The notes under the pieces are model-generated. The model was not told the origin of the DNA. It ran no database searches and worked only from the letters and a program-made list of their open reading frames with translations. Of a stretch of 64,000 nucleotides of DNA, positions 55,354-64,000 are shown one piece after another (positions within the stretch are counted from its first letter, which is position 1; the number at the start of each line of letters is the position of its first letter). This DNA comes from Cornus controversa (Eukaryota > Streptophyta > Magnoliopsida > Cornales > Cornaceae), in NCBI GenBank assembly GCA_026545225.1, contig CM048849.1, positions 48,715,836 to 48,779,835 of the forward strand, given 5' to 3'. Made by a program: the position numbers and the translations under genes.

Positions 55354-57456
55354 CTCTCTCGCATTCAAAAGTAGCTAGGTTTCTCTCTCCTCTTTCCTCT
55401 ACGTCTCCAAACTCAGCAAAGATCTAACAAGACAACCAGATAAAAGTATATAAGAAAAAGGAATATATATATATATATAAAGAAAAAGCAAAGTTCCCTA
55501 TTTATATAAAAGCATGTCTTCAGTTAACCAAATCTCTTTCTTCTTCTTATTCTTGATATTCAGAAGGAATTGAATTCTCTCCCACCTTTTGTTGTGTCTT
55601 GTGTAGATCATGGTTGAACAGTGTTTTTCTAAAGAGAGAGAGAGGAGTCAAAGAGGTATATTTTGCTTATATATATCCTTTATAAGAAAAAAATAGGCTG
55701 CCTATATATAATATTTCTAGAAAAATAAAAGTTTGCTTAGTCCTCAAGTTTGGTTTTTTTTGTGTGTATATTATACATGAGATCGAATATATAAGTACAG
55801 TTTTGGATTGCTTTTTACTGCGATAAAGAAGGCTTTCTAATTCTTTTTTACTCTAATAAATGAAAATTTAACTTGGAAAATTATATACCTTACCTAAAAA
55901 AGGAGGGTAGAGATGTACTGTAGAGTGAAGATGGAGCAACCTGATTCTTTTGGAACGTTTCATCTCATGAGAGAGAGAGCGCTTTAGCTCCAGTGTCAAC
56001 CTAGAGTGTTGCTTAAAGCTACATGTAAAACTCTAAATATACATGCCAACTTACCAAATATATATACATGCCAACCGAATGAAATGAGACTGATAAAAAT
56101 GAATATATATTTGTATCTCTATATATACATATATACCAATTACCAACCGGAATCAAATGAAACTAAAAAAAAAATGTATATCGCTGAATATATATGTAGG
56201 TATAGATACTAATCTGTATATGCGTGTATTAATCCATTTCTTCCCCATGCTGATTGACATACACACATATACGTAATGAGAACTGCTTTTTAAAATTAAA
56301 AAAAGAATAATTTTAAAATAATGATTTACAATTTCAAAATCATAGATTTGACACATTATTGTACTCATTTCACTCATCTGGCTTGCTAGACGATATATAA
56401 ATTAGAATAATGATTTACAATTTCAAAATCACACTCACTTCAATGCATTCAAATTAAACGAAACTTCTTCGACTCCTTCATTTAGCGTGATGTTTTCAAA
56501 TCCTCTATCATAACTCATATTATAGTTACACGAGTCCAGATCCTCGCTTGATGTTTTCAAATCCTGTATTATAACGAGCATATAATACATTATAGGCAAT
56601 TCACAAAAATTTGTATTGAACAACAAGAATACATAATGGGCCATTAACAAAAATTTAGGGAGTGAATTTTTAGAACTTTAACAAACATTATAGGCAATTT
56701 TGTAAATAAGTAAAATTTCAGTGGAGACGACCGCCTCTACTGACCCCTTAATGGCTCTATGCCTACGTGTGGATGATCGTAGCCGTCCAATGTTATACAC
56801 ATGATGCTGGATCCGAGCTAACTTAGGCATAGCCGCATGAGTAAAAATTCTCTCAATTTAGTATTTTTCGTACTCTCTTCAGTGAACAACTTTTGTAATT
56901 ATGAGTGGTAATTCACGTTACTAAAATAAGTAATTCAATGTTATTAAATGTCACCCATTTTAGTAACGTGAGTTATTAGTTATAGTAACGTACGTTATCA
57001 TTGATTGTAACAAACATCGCAATTGGAGAGATACGAACGCGGAACTCCCACCTAAAAAAATAATACCCTTTAAACTTACAAGGACAACCAAGGGAGGGTA
57101 TTTAGGTCAATTAGTTGGTTGCAGCGCATCTAGTTTTGATGATGCGGACCACTTTGCTGGTGACACGTTGTCGATTGTATTGAATTGTAAAGAGATGGTA
57201 ATAGATGAATATTGTCTGATTTATGATTTAACTTGTACCATATATCAGCCGACATGTCATGTAATGGATATTAATTAGAAGTCCAATTCATGTCTTTAGC
57301 TTCTCAAAGAAGCTAGACAACATAAAGCTTAGGGACGAAGCTTTACGAGGCTTCTTTACTCTAACGTATGGGCTACGGTTTTGGGATAATGTCAAAATTT
57401 TCGCCTTAGTTCACATGCATAATATATGATTGTCCAATTTTAACGCGCTCTCTTTC
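55354..57456. other. NAC upstream region and intergenic DNA
   Basis: The first 300 bp are the probable 5' UTR and promoter on the minus strand, with CT/GA-rich stretches (55380-55400, 55632-55650). The rest is AT-rich. A short repeated phrase, AATAATGATTTACAATTTCAAAATCA, occurs twice (near 56316-56343 and 56405-56431). No gene is seen. Confidence 0.5.
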
Positions 57457-57459
57457 TAA
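57457..57459. repeat. TAA target duplication, left (Tourist MITE A)
   Basis: TAA before GAGCTCGTTTGG, repeated at 57959-57961. Confidence 0.65.
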
Positions 57460-57958
57460 GAGCTCGTTTGGATTAATGAAATAGAAAGGAAAAAAAGAAA
57501 AAAAATAATAGTATTTTTTGTGTTTTGATTGCCATTAGTAAAAGAAAAGAAAGGATAAGGAATGATTTGCAGGAATAACTTATCCTTTTAAATCTCTCTT
57601 ATTCTATTCTTGCAAAAGTGAAAAGATTTAGAAAGAAATGATAAAAATAAGTGAATTTTTTATAATACTAAAAATAACTCTAATATTTAAAAAAATAAAA
57701 TTTAAAAGACATTTGGGTATATTTTGTAATCTAAACACAAAAGGGCATGATAATAAATTGATTAAAAATTTTTTTTTTTCTTTTCTCTCCTTTACCTTTT
57801 CCAAACAATAATGTAATTATTTTCTTTTGTTTCCTTCATAATTTATCCAAACATGAATACATGTTATCCTCTCTTTTCTTTTTTTCTTTTTTTATTTTCT
57901 CTCATAACTAATGCTATCATTTCTTTTTTTTTTCTCTCATATTTATCCAAACAAAGCC
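57460..57958. mobile_element. Tourist-like (PIF/Harbinger) MITE, copy A
   Basis: 499 bp. The left end GAGCTCGTTTGGAT pairs with ATCCAAACAAAGCC on the right. A TAA triplet flanks both sides, the usual Tourist target. The interior matches copy B (62802-63298) along its length, for example AACACAAAAGGGCATGATA in both. Confidence 0.85.
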
Positions 57959-57961
57959 TAA

Positions 57962-59104
57962 CCTTCAGTATGGGCAAATAGTACCTGGCGTGAAGGATGG
58001 AATGGAATTTTTGTTTGTGGTCATCTATTTAATTTTTGACCAACCAAAGATACAAAAATGAGATGAAATTTCATAGTTGATCCATTTGATCTGATATGAT
58101 ACAAACGGGTGTATATATATATTGACAAATATGGATATATATCAATTGTATCAATTAAAATCAACTTAATTTGATGGTTTTTGTATTTTAGATATTACAT
58201 GTTCTAAGACAACAGGAGAAAATAAAAAAGTGATATACATGGTCAATGACGTGAGTTTAGGGACTACTCAATATAATTTGAGGTCTTAGCCAAAAAAAAA
58301 ACATAGACAATATGAGTTGGACTCGTATTTTAATTTTCATATAATTTTACTCATGCTTTTAGTTATCAACATAGTAGCATAAAAATTTATACCAAAAAGG
58401 GTTAGCAACGTGTCACGCATATATAATTAGATTAAATTATATGGATTAAGTAAGAAAGCAAGGTTTCATATCATTAGTCTTATGAGGGACAAGTATGATG
58501 AAAATGACTTGAAATTATTCTCGATGCATATTTTTCATGAAATTAATGACTTCAAATTATTATAAAGACAGTGAAAGATTAAGACTTTTAATTAGAGAGA
58601 TGCGTTATTTTTAGATTCCAGTGATGCCCACACCTTTTTTTTTTATTATTATTATTGTTATTATTATTTATTGTGTGACTATTTTGTTAATGAGAGTTTG
58701 ATTTTCACTACTGCCCGTGAGCTTATTTTTCTATTGTCCTCATCCACTTCTTGTTTATTGATTTTGTCAGAATGTTGCAACATCGTTATTATTTTTTCTC
58801 CAAGGTTTTAACAACAATTTGTATTAACATAATCCAAACTTTGTGAATGCAAAACTGAGTGAATTCAAGAATTAGATTGTTAAGGTTTGTTGAATTGATT
58901 AAATTTCTTGTACAGCTTACAACTGATAGGAATTTTAAAAGAACAAGAAAAAACACGGAATAGGCATTAAAAATTTTATGTATACTATAAATTTTATTAC
59001 ATTATTTCATGTGTTAATTAACTTTTAAGTAGATTTGTTTTCAAAAGATAGGAGTCATTTTCAAGTGGGGGCCTTGGACAATTGCCTCAATGATGTGGGT
59101 GAAA
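57962..59104. other. AT-rich intergenic DNA, nothing recognised
   Basis: Low-complexity runs (TTATTATTATT near 58640) and no credible frame or element ends. Confidence 0.5.
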
Positions 59105-59233
59105 AGATTTACAATATATCGGATGAATTTAGACCTCGTGTGCTATACACGAGTGATGAAACTCATCCTGTGTGTATACGTACTGTTCAAATTTATTCGA
59201 TATATTTACACCGAATGTATTGTAAATGTAATA
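59105..59233. mobile_element. Small fold-back MITE, copy 1
   Basis: GATTTACAATATATCGGATG at the left pairs with the right end, whose complement begins ACATTTACAATACATTCGG. Same family as 60687-60829. Confidence 0.65.
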
Positions 59234-59382
59234 TTTATAGGTTACACTACACAATGGAACCCATGTAGAGCCCACCTAATGAAACATATTAGACTGGAAA
59301 CTAAAATTCTTTTTAATATTGGAGAGGTCCAAATATACCAAACAATGGTGGTGATGGTGATTGAAGAGTGATATAATCACAA

Positions 59383-59880
59383 CCCAATAGAGGTGATCAC
59401 GGATCGGATTAGGTATAATTCTAATCCGATCTGCGGTCTACAAACTGATGAATATGTAATTTGATCGGATTCGTAGAAAAGACTCAATTCGATCCGATCC
59501 AATCTGTAAAATAACAGATTGGATCAGATCAGATTGACGGATTGAGTTTAATCTTAACAACTCAATAGAATTATTTTTTAACTAGGATCCAATAACAATT
59601 TTTTAGCCTAAAAGATATAAGATATTATAATATTATTTTAAAAGTTATTATTATTATTATTATATAAAATAAATATTATAAATTTTAACGAATTGTTACG
59701 GATCGGATTCACAGATCGAATCGAATTTCTAATGTCCGAATCTGTAATTTGATTCGTGACATACGAATTTTTATTTTCTAAATTCGCAACTAATCCGTTA
59801 ATAATTCAATTCGATTCTATCCATACTAATCGAATCAAATTGAATAAGATTCACGAATTAGCGAATTTTTTGTACACCTA
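59383..59880. mobile_element. hAT-like MITE candidate rich in GATCGGAT
   Basis: The left TAGAGGTGATCACGGATCGG and the right TTGTACACCTAA (complement TTAGGTGTACAA) give short imperfect inverted ends. The interior has many ATCGGAT/ATCCGAT blocks in both orientations. No sure 8-bp duplication was found. Confidence 0.45.
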
Positions 59881-60686
59881 AATTTCAGGATATATATATT
59901 CAGTTGGTCTCAACAATTAGGGGCAGTAGCAAGCCATGCTGTCTCCTACTCATTCACACGATAATAGTAGAATCCTCCTAGCCTTGATAGTGGAGATTAT
60001 CGCGCCATATATGTTGGTTGATTGATGGCTTGTTCTTTTCTTAGGTTATGTTAGAGTTTGTTCTCTAGCCTCTTGGCTAGTTTGTGCCCTCTTTGCATAA
60101 TGTTTTTGCGATTCAATAAATTTAATTTTGCCTAGCTAAGGAAAAAAACTATGTTTCTACCTTACCCAAAAAAATAAATAAATAATCTATGTTTCTAGAA
60201 ACTAATGTATTAAAGGAAAAGAATTCTTGAGATGGAGTATATTTTCTTTTTGAATTGATAGATAAATTGTAGTTTAATACCAATCGTCAAAATCAATCAC
60301 CATAGATCGAGATGCCTAATAATGCTTTTCTAGTCTTTTGATTGTATCGTTTTTTTTCAGGTAAAGCTAGACAAAAAAAATGAGAAAAGTTCTGGTAATG
60401 ATTATAAAAATGTAGAACTTTATGGTGATAAACTTTATGTTAAAAGTTTACTGTAAAGAATGGCTCAGTTTGATATTTCATACGAAATTGTTTTTCTACA
60501 CCGAATTCGGCCCAAACTGATAAATAGAGGGTGGAGTGGGGCCCACCATGTTGTAATTTACCTTAGGGTAAAAAAAGAAAAAGAGGCCTTTAAAGATATG
60601 GAAATGCATGTTTATTAGATGGGCTTCATGGTGCTTGTCTTTTATTGTGTCTACTCCTTTATCTTGGTTATGTTTATTTAAAGAAG
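59881..60686. other. Intergenic DNA, nothing firm
   Basis: A phrase around 60050-60130 (TCTAGCCTCTTGGCTAGTTTG, then an AATAAATTTAATTTTG tail) looks like the 3' end of a plant LINE but cannot be tied to coding. No gene is seen. Confidence 0.4.
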
Positions 60687-60829
60687 ATTTACAATACATT
60701 AGGTGTAAATATATCGGGTGAATTTAAATTTTGTGTGTTATACACACGCAATAAAATTCACCTTGCATCTAATACACGCATAATTCAGATTCACCCGATA
60801 TATTTACAATGGGTGTATTGTAAACGTAC
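60687..60829. mobile_element. Small fold-back MITE, copy 2
   Basis: Arms of about 45 bp: the left arm has ATATATCGGGTGAATTTA, and the right arm complement has ATATATCGGGTGAATCTG. Both start TTTACAATACA. The predicted RNA is a near-perfect hairpin. Confidence 0.75.
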
Positions 60830-61261
60830 TTGTTTATTTGATGGTCTTTGTCTTTACTTGCGCCTAGTTCGTGTTGGTTTGTGCCTTTTGCGTTTGGTTT
60901 ACCCTCGTACGTTACTTTTTTTTTATATATAGTTTTTTAATATAAAGAAAATTTTATTTACTGAAAAAAGAAAAGCAAAAAGGAGAGAATGAAAGGAGAG
61001 GAATGGAAGGTTCTTCCTTCATTTGGTTAAAATGAAGAGGAAAGTAGGGGGAGGAAAGCCCCTTCTTGTGGACCCATGATATTCTTCCAAAAGTGAGAGA
61101 GCGGGGAAGGAAACAATAACATTTTTTTTTTCATTTCTTCAAAATTTTGACCTTTCAATTAGTCATTTCAATTGCAATTAGATATAATGGTGAAATCATG
61201 CAATACTTTTTTCATAACTTGCCAAATGACTTGTCAAAAATGTACACAATAACATTCATTC
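60830..61261. other. Intergenic DNA before LINE remnant
   Basis: A purine-rich stretch (60960-61120) with GGAAAGTAGGGGGAGG. No coding is seen. Confidence 0.4.
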
Positions 61262-62505
61262 TTGTATGAGTTCAGTAAGCTTTTCAATTGTGTTGAATGG
61301 GAGTTTTTTCAACGCTCAAAGGGGCTTAAGGCAAGGGGCCCTTTATCTCACTATCTATTTCTTCTTTGTGTAAAAGGGTTGTCAGTTTTGTTGCTTAAGG
61401 ATTTAGAGAGAGGTAATATTAGTTGGGTTCAAATTAGGAGATGGGCTTCTATAATCTCCTATTTGTTTTTTGTTGACGGTAGTCTTTTGTTTTGCAAAGA
61501 AAATGAAGTAGGAAGTTTCCATAATCAAACAACTTCTTTTTTGGTATGCAAATTGTGAATTTTGAAAAGTTCAGTCTTTTTTCAGTCGCAATACTCCTCC
61601 AGCAACTCGGGTTCATTTGAATGAATTGTTTAATATCCCTAGGGAAGGTGCACATGAGAAATATTTGAGCCTTCCTTCTGTTATAGGAAGGTCAAAGAAG
61701 GAGGTGTTCAATTTTATTGAACCAAAAATTGTTGGAAAAATTAGAGGTTGGAAGGAAAACTTTTTGTCTCCTGGGGGAAGAGAGGTGCTTTTGAAATCTG
61801 TGTTCACAGTTATCCCATCCTATGCTATGTCCTGTTTTAAGTTGTCAAGTAATTTGTATAGTTTGTTGAAAAAACAACTATCTCGGTTTTGATGGGCTGG
61901 TTGGGAGAAAAAGTTCAAAACTCATTGGGTTAGCTGGGATTGTTTGGTAAAACCAAAGTCATATGGTGTGTTAGGTTTTAGAAATATGAAGGCGTTCAAC
62001 CTAGCATTACTGGCTAAAGTGGGATGGAGACGTCAAGTGCAGAGAAAAGGCTTATTGTATGAAGTTTTGAAAGGGAAATATTTTCCTTTTTCTCATTTCT
62101 TGAATGCCAGCAAGGGACACAATCCCTCTTGGGCTTGGAGCAGCTTCTTGCCAGCTAAGGGTGTGGTGGACAAATGTTTATTTTGGAAGGTTGGGAATGG
62201 AAAGAGTATTAGATGTTGGAACGATAATTGAATTCTTCTTTCTAAAGGCTTTAATCCTATTTATGTTGCTGATCATTGTGGAGCCTATTGGGTTTTAGAT
62301 CCAATTGATGAGGAGTCTAGATTGTGGAGACATAATTTAAATTTTCAATTGTTTTGCCCTTCAGATGCCCTGAATTTTTTCAAATTCCTCTTAGTATGGT
62401 GGATAGAGAGAATCAGATGGTTTGGGGATTTGATAATAGGGGTTGGTTCTCTGTTAAGTCTGCATATTTGGTGGCTTTACAGCTTCGTAATAGTGTATAT
62501 ATAAA
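61262..62505 (+). pseudogene. L1-type LINE polyprotein remnant (RT C-terminal half onward)
   Basis: Fragments in order on the + strand match plant L1 LINEs: GLKARGPLSHYLFLLC (RT core), YLFFVDGSLLFC where the catalytic Asp pair is broken, PSVIGRSKKEVFNFIEPKI, GWKENFLSPGGREVLLKSV, then GVLGFRNMKAFNLALLAK and WKVGNGKSIRCW, and finally DNRGWFSVKSAYLVALQL. Stops and shifts separate them (for example at 61556 and 61890). The element is 5'-truncated, as LINEs usually are, and has no endonuclease part. Confidence 0.88.
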
Positions 62506-62798
62506 CATAGATAATAATATATTTTGTTCTAGGGAATTAGGATTAATATATATTATGCGTTATATATCTATATATATATATACACACTACAACAATAACA
62601 ATCAAGCATTTTTTCAATTAATTGGGATCGACTACATGAATTATTTTTTTATTCTGCCATGTTTAAGGCCATATCCTCAGTCAGTCCACATGTTATTATA
62701 TTTTTCTTTACCAACTCTACTCACGTTAATTTTGGTCATTATTTTTTTGTAGTATTACCCTCAATGTGTACCATGCCAGTTTTCCTGATCGGCACACT

Positions 62799-62801
62799 TA
62801 A
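62799..62801. repeat. TAA target duplication, left (Tourist MITE B)
   Basis: TAA before GGGCTCGTTTGG, repeated at 63299-63301. Confidence 0.65.
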
Positions 62802-63298
62802 GGGCTCGTTTGGATTGATAGAATTGGAGGGAAAGGAAAAGAAAAGAAAAGAAAGAGAAGAATAGTAGTTTGTGTTTGGATTGTCATTAGTAAAAGAAAA
62901 GAAAGGATCAGGAGTGATTTGAAGGGATAACTTATCCCTCCAAATCTCTCGATCATATGATATCCTTTCAAAAGTGGGAAGATTTGAAAAGAAATGATAA
63001 GAATAAGTAAATATTTTTATAATACCAAAAATAACTCTAACATTTTAAAGAGAAAAATTTGAAAGACATTTAGGTACATCTTGTAATATAAACACAAAAG
63101 GGCATGATAGTAAATTGATTAAAATGGTTTCTTTTCTTTTTTTCTCCTTTATCTTTTCCAAACAAGAATGCAATTATTTCCTTTATTTTCTTTCATAATT
63201 TATCCAAATATGAATACATGTTGTCCTCTCTTTTCTTTTCTTTTCTTTCATAGCTAATGTTATCATTTCTTTTCTCTCCTATTTATCCAAACAAAGCC
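62802..63298. mobile_element. Tourist-like (PIF/Harbinger) MITE, copy B
   Basis: 497 bp, starting GGGCTCGTTTGGATT and ending ATCCAAACAAAGCC with TAA on both sides. Roughly 80-85% like copy A by eye. It is inserted inside the RTE-like LINE. Confidence 0.87.
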
Positions 63299-63560
63299 TA
63301 AAGGCTTTCTTTGCATATGTTCAAACCATCTTAACTGATTTTTTCTCATTTTATCTGCAATTGGTGCTACTCCAAGTCTCCAACGATCTTCTGAATATGA
63401 TTATTTCTAGTCTTACCGCCTATCCATCTCAACATTCTAAGTTTTGTCACACTTATTTTATGCAAATATTGTTTCATAGCTGCTCAACATTTGGTACCAT
63501 AAAATATGACTGGTCTGATAGTTGTTCGATAGAATTTCTCTTTTAATAGTAAAAGAATAT

Positions 63561-64000
63561 ACATATCACACAATATACTAGATGCATTCCTTCATTTAAT
63601 TCATCTTATCTTGATTCTCGATTAACGCTTTTTCAGTGTGTAGTATATTCGTCCTCACTAAATAATGGAAAAAAAAAAAACCCAATTAGAAATGATCTGG
63701 TGGGAACTATTAATCATCCAACTCCTATATTATTGATAATAATGTCCTCACTGTAGCATTCCTACACTGAAAATACTAAACCAGGTACAACAAATTTACT
63801 TCAGGGCCAGATTTAATTGGAAAGCTGGCTTCTTGACACCATAGTGGACCCTTATATTCAGTTGGACCAACCCAAGCTTGGCCCATCTGGCCCATGCCCA
63901 CAGTCACCTAACCACCTTTTAAGCATAATTGCTGTTATTATCGATCTAAACTTGTAACCCAATTTATTTATTTATTTATTTTCTAAAACTAGTAACCCAA
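63561..64000. other. Right edge, nothing recognised
   Basis: AT-rich sequence, with GGCCCATCTGGCCCATGCCC near 63880 as the only GC-rich phrase. No gene or element ends are seen. Confidence 0.4.

Larger units (their letters stand above)
62583..63560 (-). mobile_element. RTE-like LINE 3' portion, interrupted by a Tourist MITE
   Basis: The left end has an ACAACAATAACAATCA tract, like the GTT-rich tail of plant RTE LINEs, then TCAATTAATTGGGATCGACT, a conserved 3'-end phrase. Beyond the MITE, 63302-63560 continues as antisense RTE-type RT sequence (GTTCAAACCATCTTAACTGA and TCCATCTCAACATTCTAAG). The frames are broken. The family call is from recognised phrases only. Confidence 0.55.

Noticed and set aside
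55354..55368. Upstream extension of NAC073 exon 1
   Set aside because: The frame begins with TTG. The ATG at 55353 gives the family start MTWC.
60050..60140. Possible LINE 3' tail
   Set aside because: Only one phrase and an AT-rich tail; no coding nearby to support it.
62354..62752. 132-codon frame as a separate gene
   Set aside because: Its first third is the LINE C-terminal segment; the rest runs into the next element.

Overview
The window is nuclear DNA from a flowering plant, almost certainly a eudicot. It has GT-AG introns, AT-rich non-coding DNA, plant-only gene families (phototropin-pathway kinase, NAC factor, O-methyltransferase) and a dense load of plant retrotransposons and MITEs. 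The species cannot be named from sequence alone. No prokaryotic, organellar-operon, rRNA, tRNA or CRISPR features were seen.

Layout. 0.5-12 kb: a tandem pair of plant O-methyltransferase genes on the + strand. The first (559-2191) is intact. The second (10221-11880) is a frameshifted copy. A complete but dead Ty1/copia retrotransposon (4447-10006, minus strand, 5-bp target duplication AATTT) sits between them. 14.0-15.6 kb: a single-exon kinase gene on the minus strand, the BLUS1 blue-light stomatal signalling kinase. 16-31 kb: nested mobile DNA with no host gene. It holds a 4.6-kb terminal-inverted-repeat element with an 8-bp target duplication (17519-22096) carrying an LTR-retroelement remnant, an 884-bp MITE with its own 8-bp duplication (22147-23030), an AT-rich inverted/tandem repeat field, and a very young non-autonomous LTR element (24220-29526). 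In that element pol is replaced by two unrelated GC-rich satellites, one of 19-bp and one of 141-bp period.

31.4-46.8 kb: a 14-exon gene for a guanylate-binding-like GTPase (GBPL3 type, 1063 aa from my exon chain). 47-48.5 kb: a MITE-like pair of ends around DNA that looks mitochondrial in character. 49.3-55.4 kb: a 3-exon NAC factor gene (NAC073/SND2 type, 315 aa) on the minus strand. Its 5-kb second intron holds degenerate repeats and a duplicated piece of exon 2. 57-64 kb: intergenic DNA with paired Tourist MITEs, fold-back MITEs, an L1-type LINE pseudogene and an RTE-like LINE end.

The four intact host genes are not a pathway: they cover specialised metabolism, blue-light stomatal opening, immune condensates and secondary-wall transcription. 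The strongest candidate for something little described is the 24220-29526 element, a gag-only LTR retrotransposon built around two satellite arrays. All coordinates, exon joins and identity counts are hand-read from the sequence. No database search was made.
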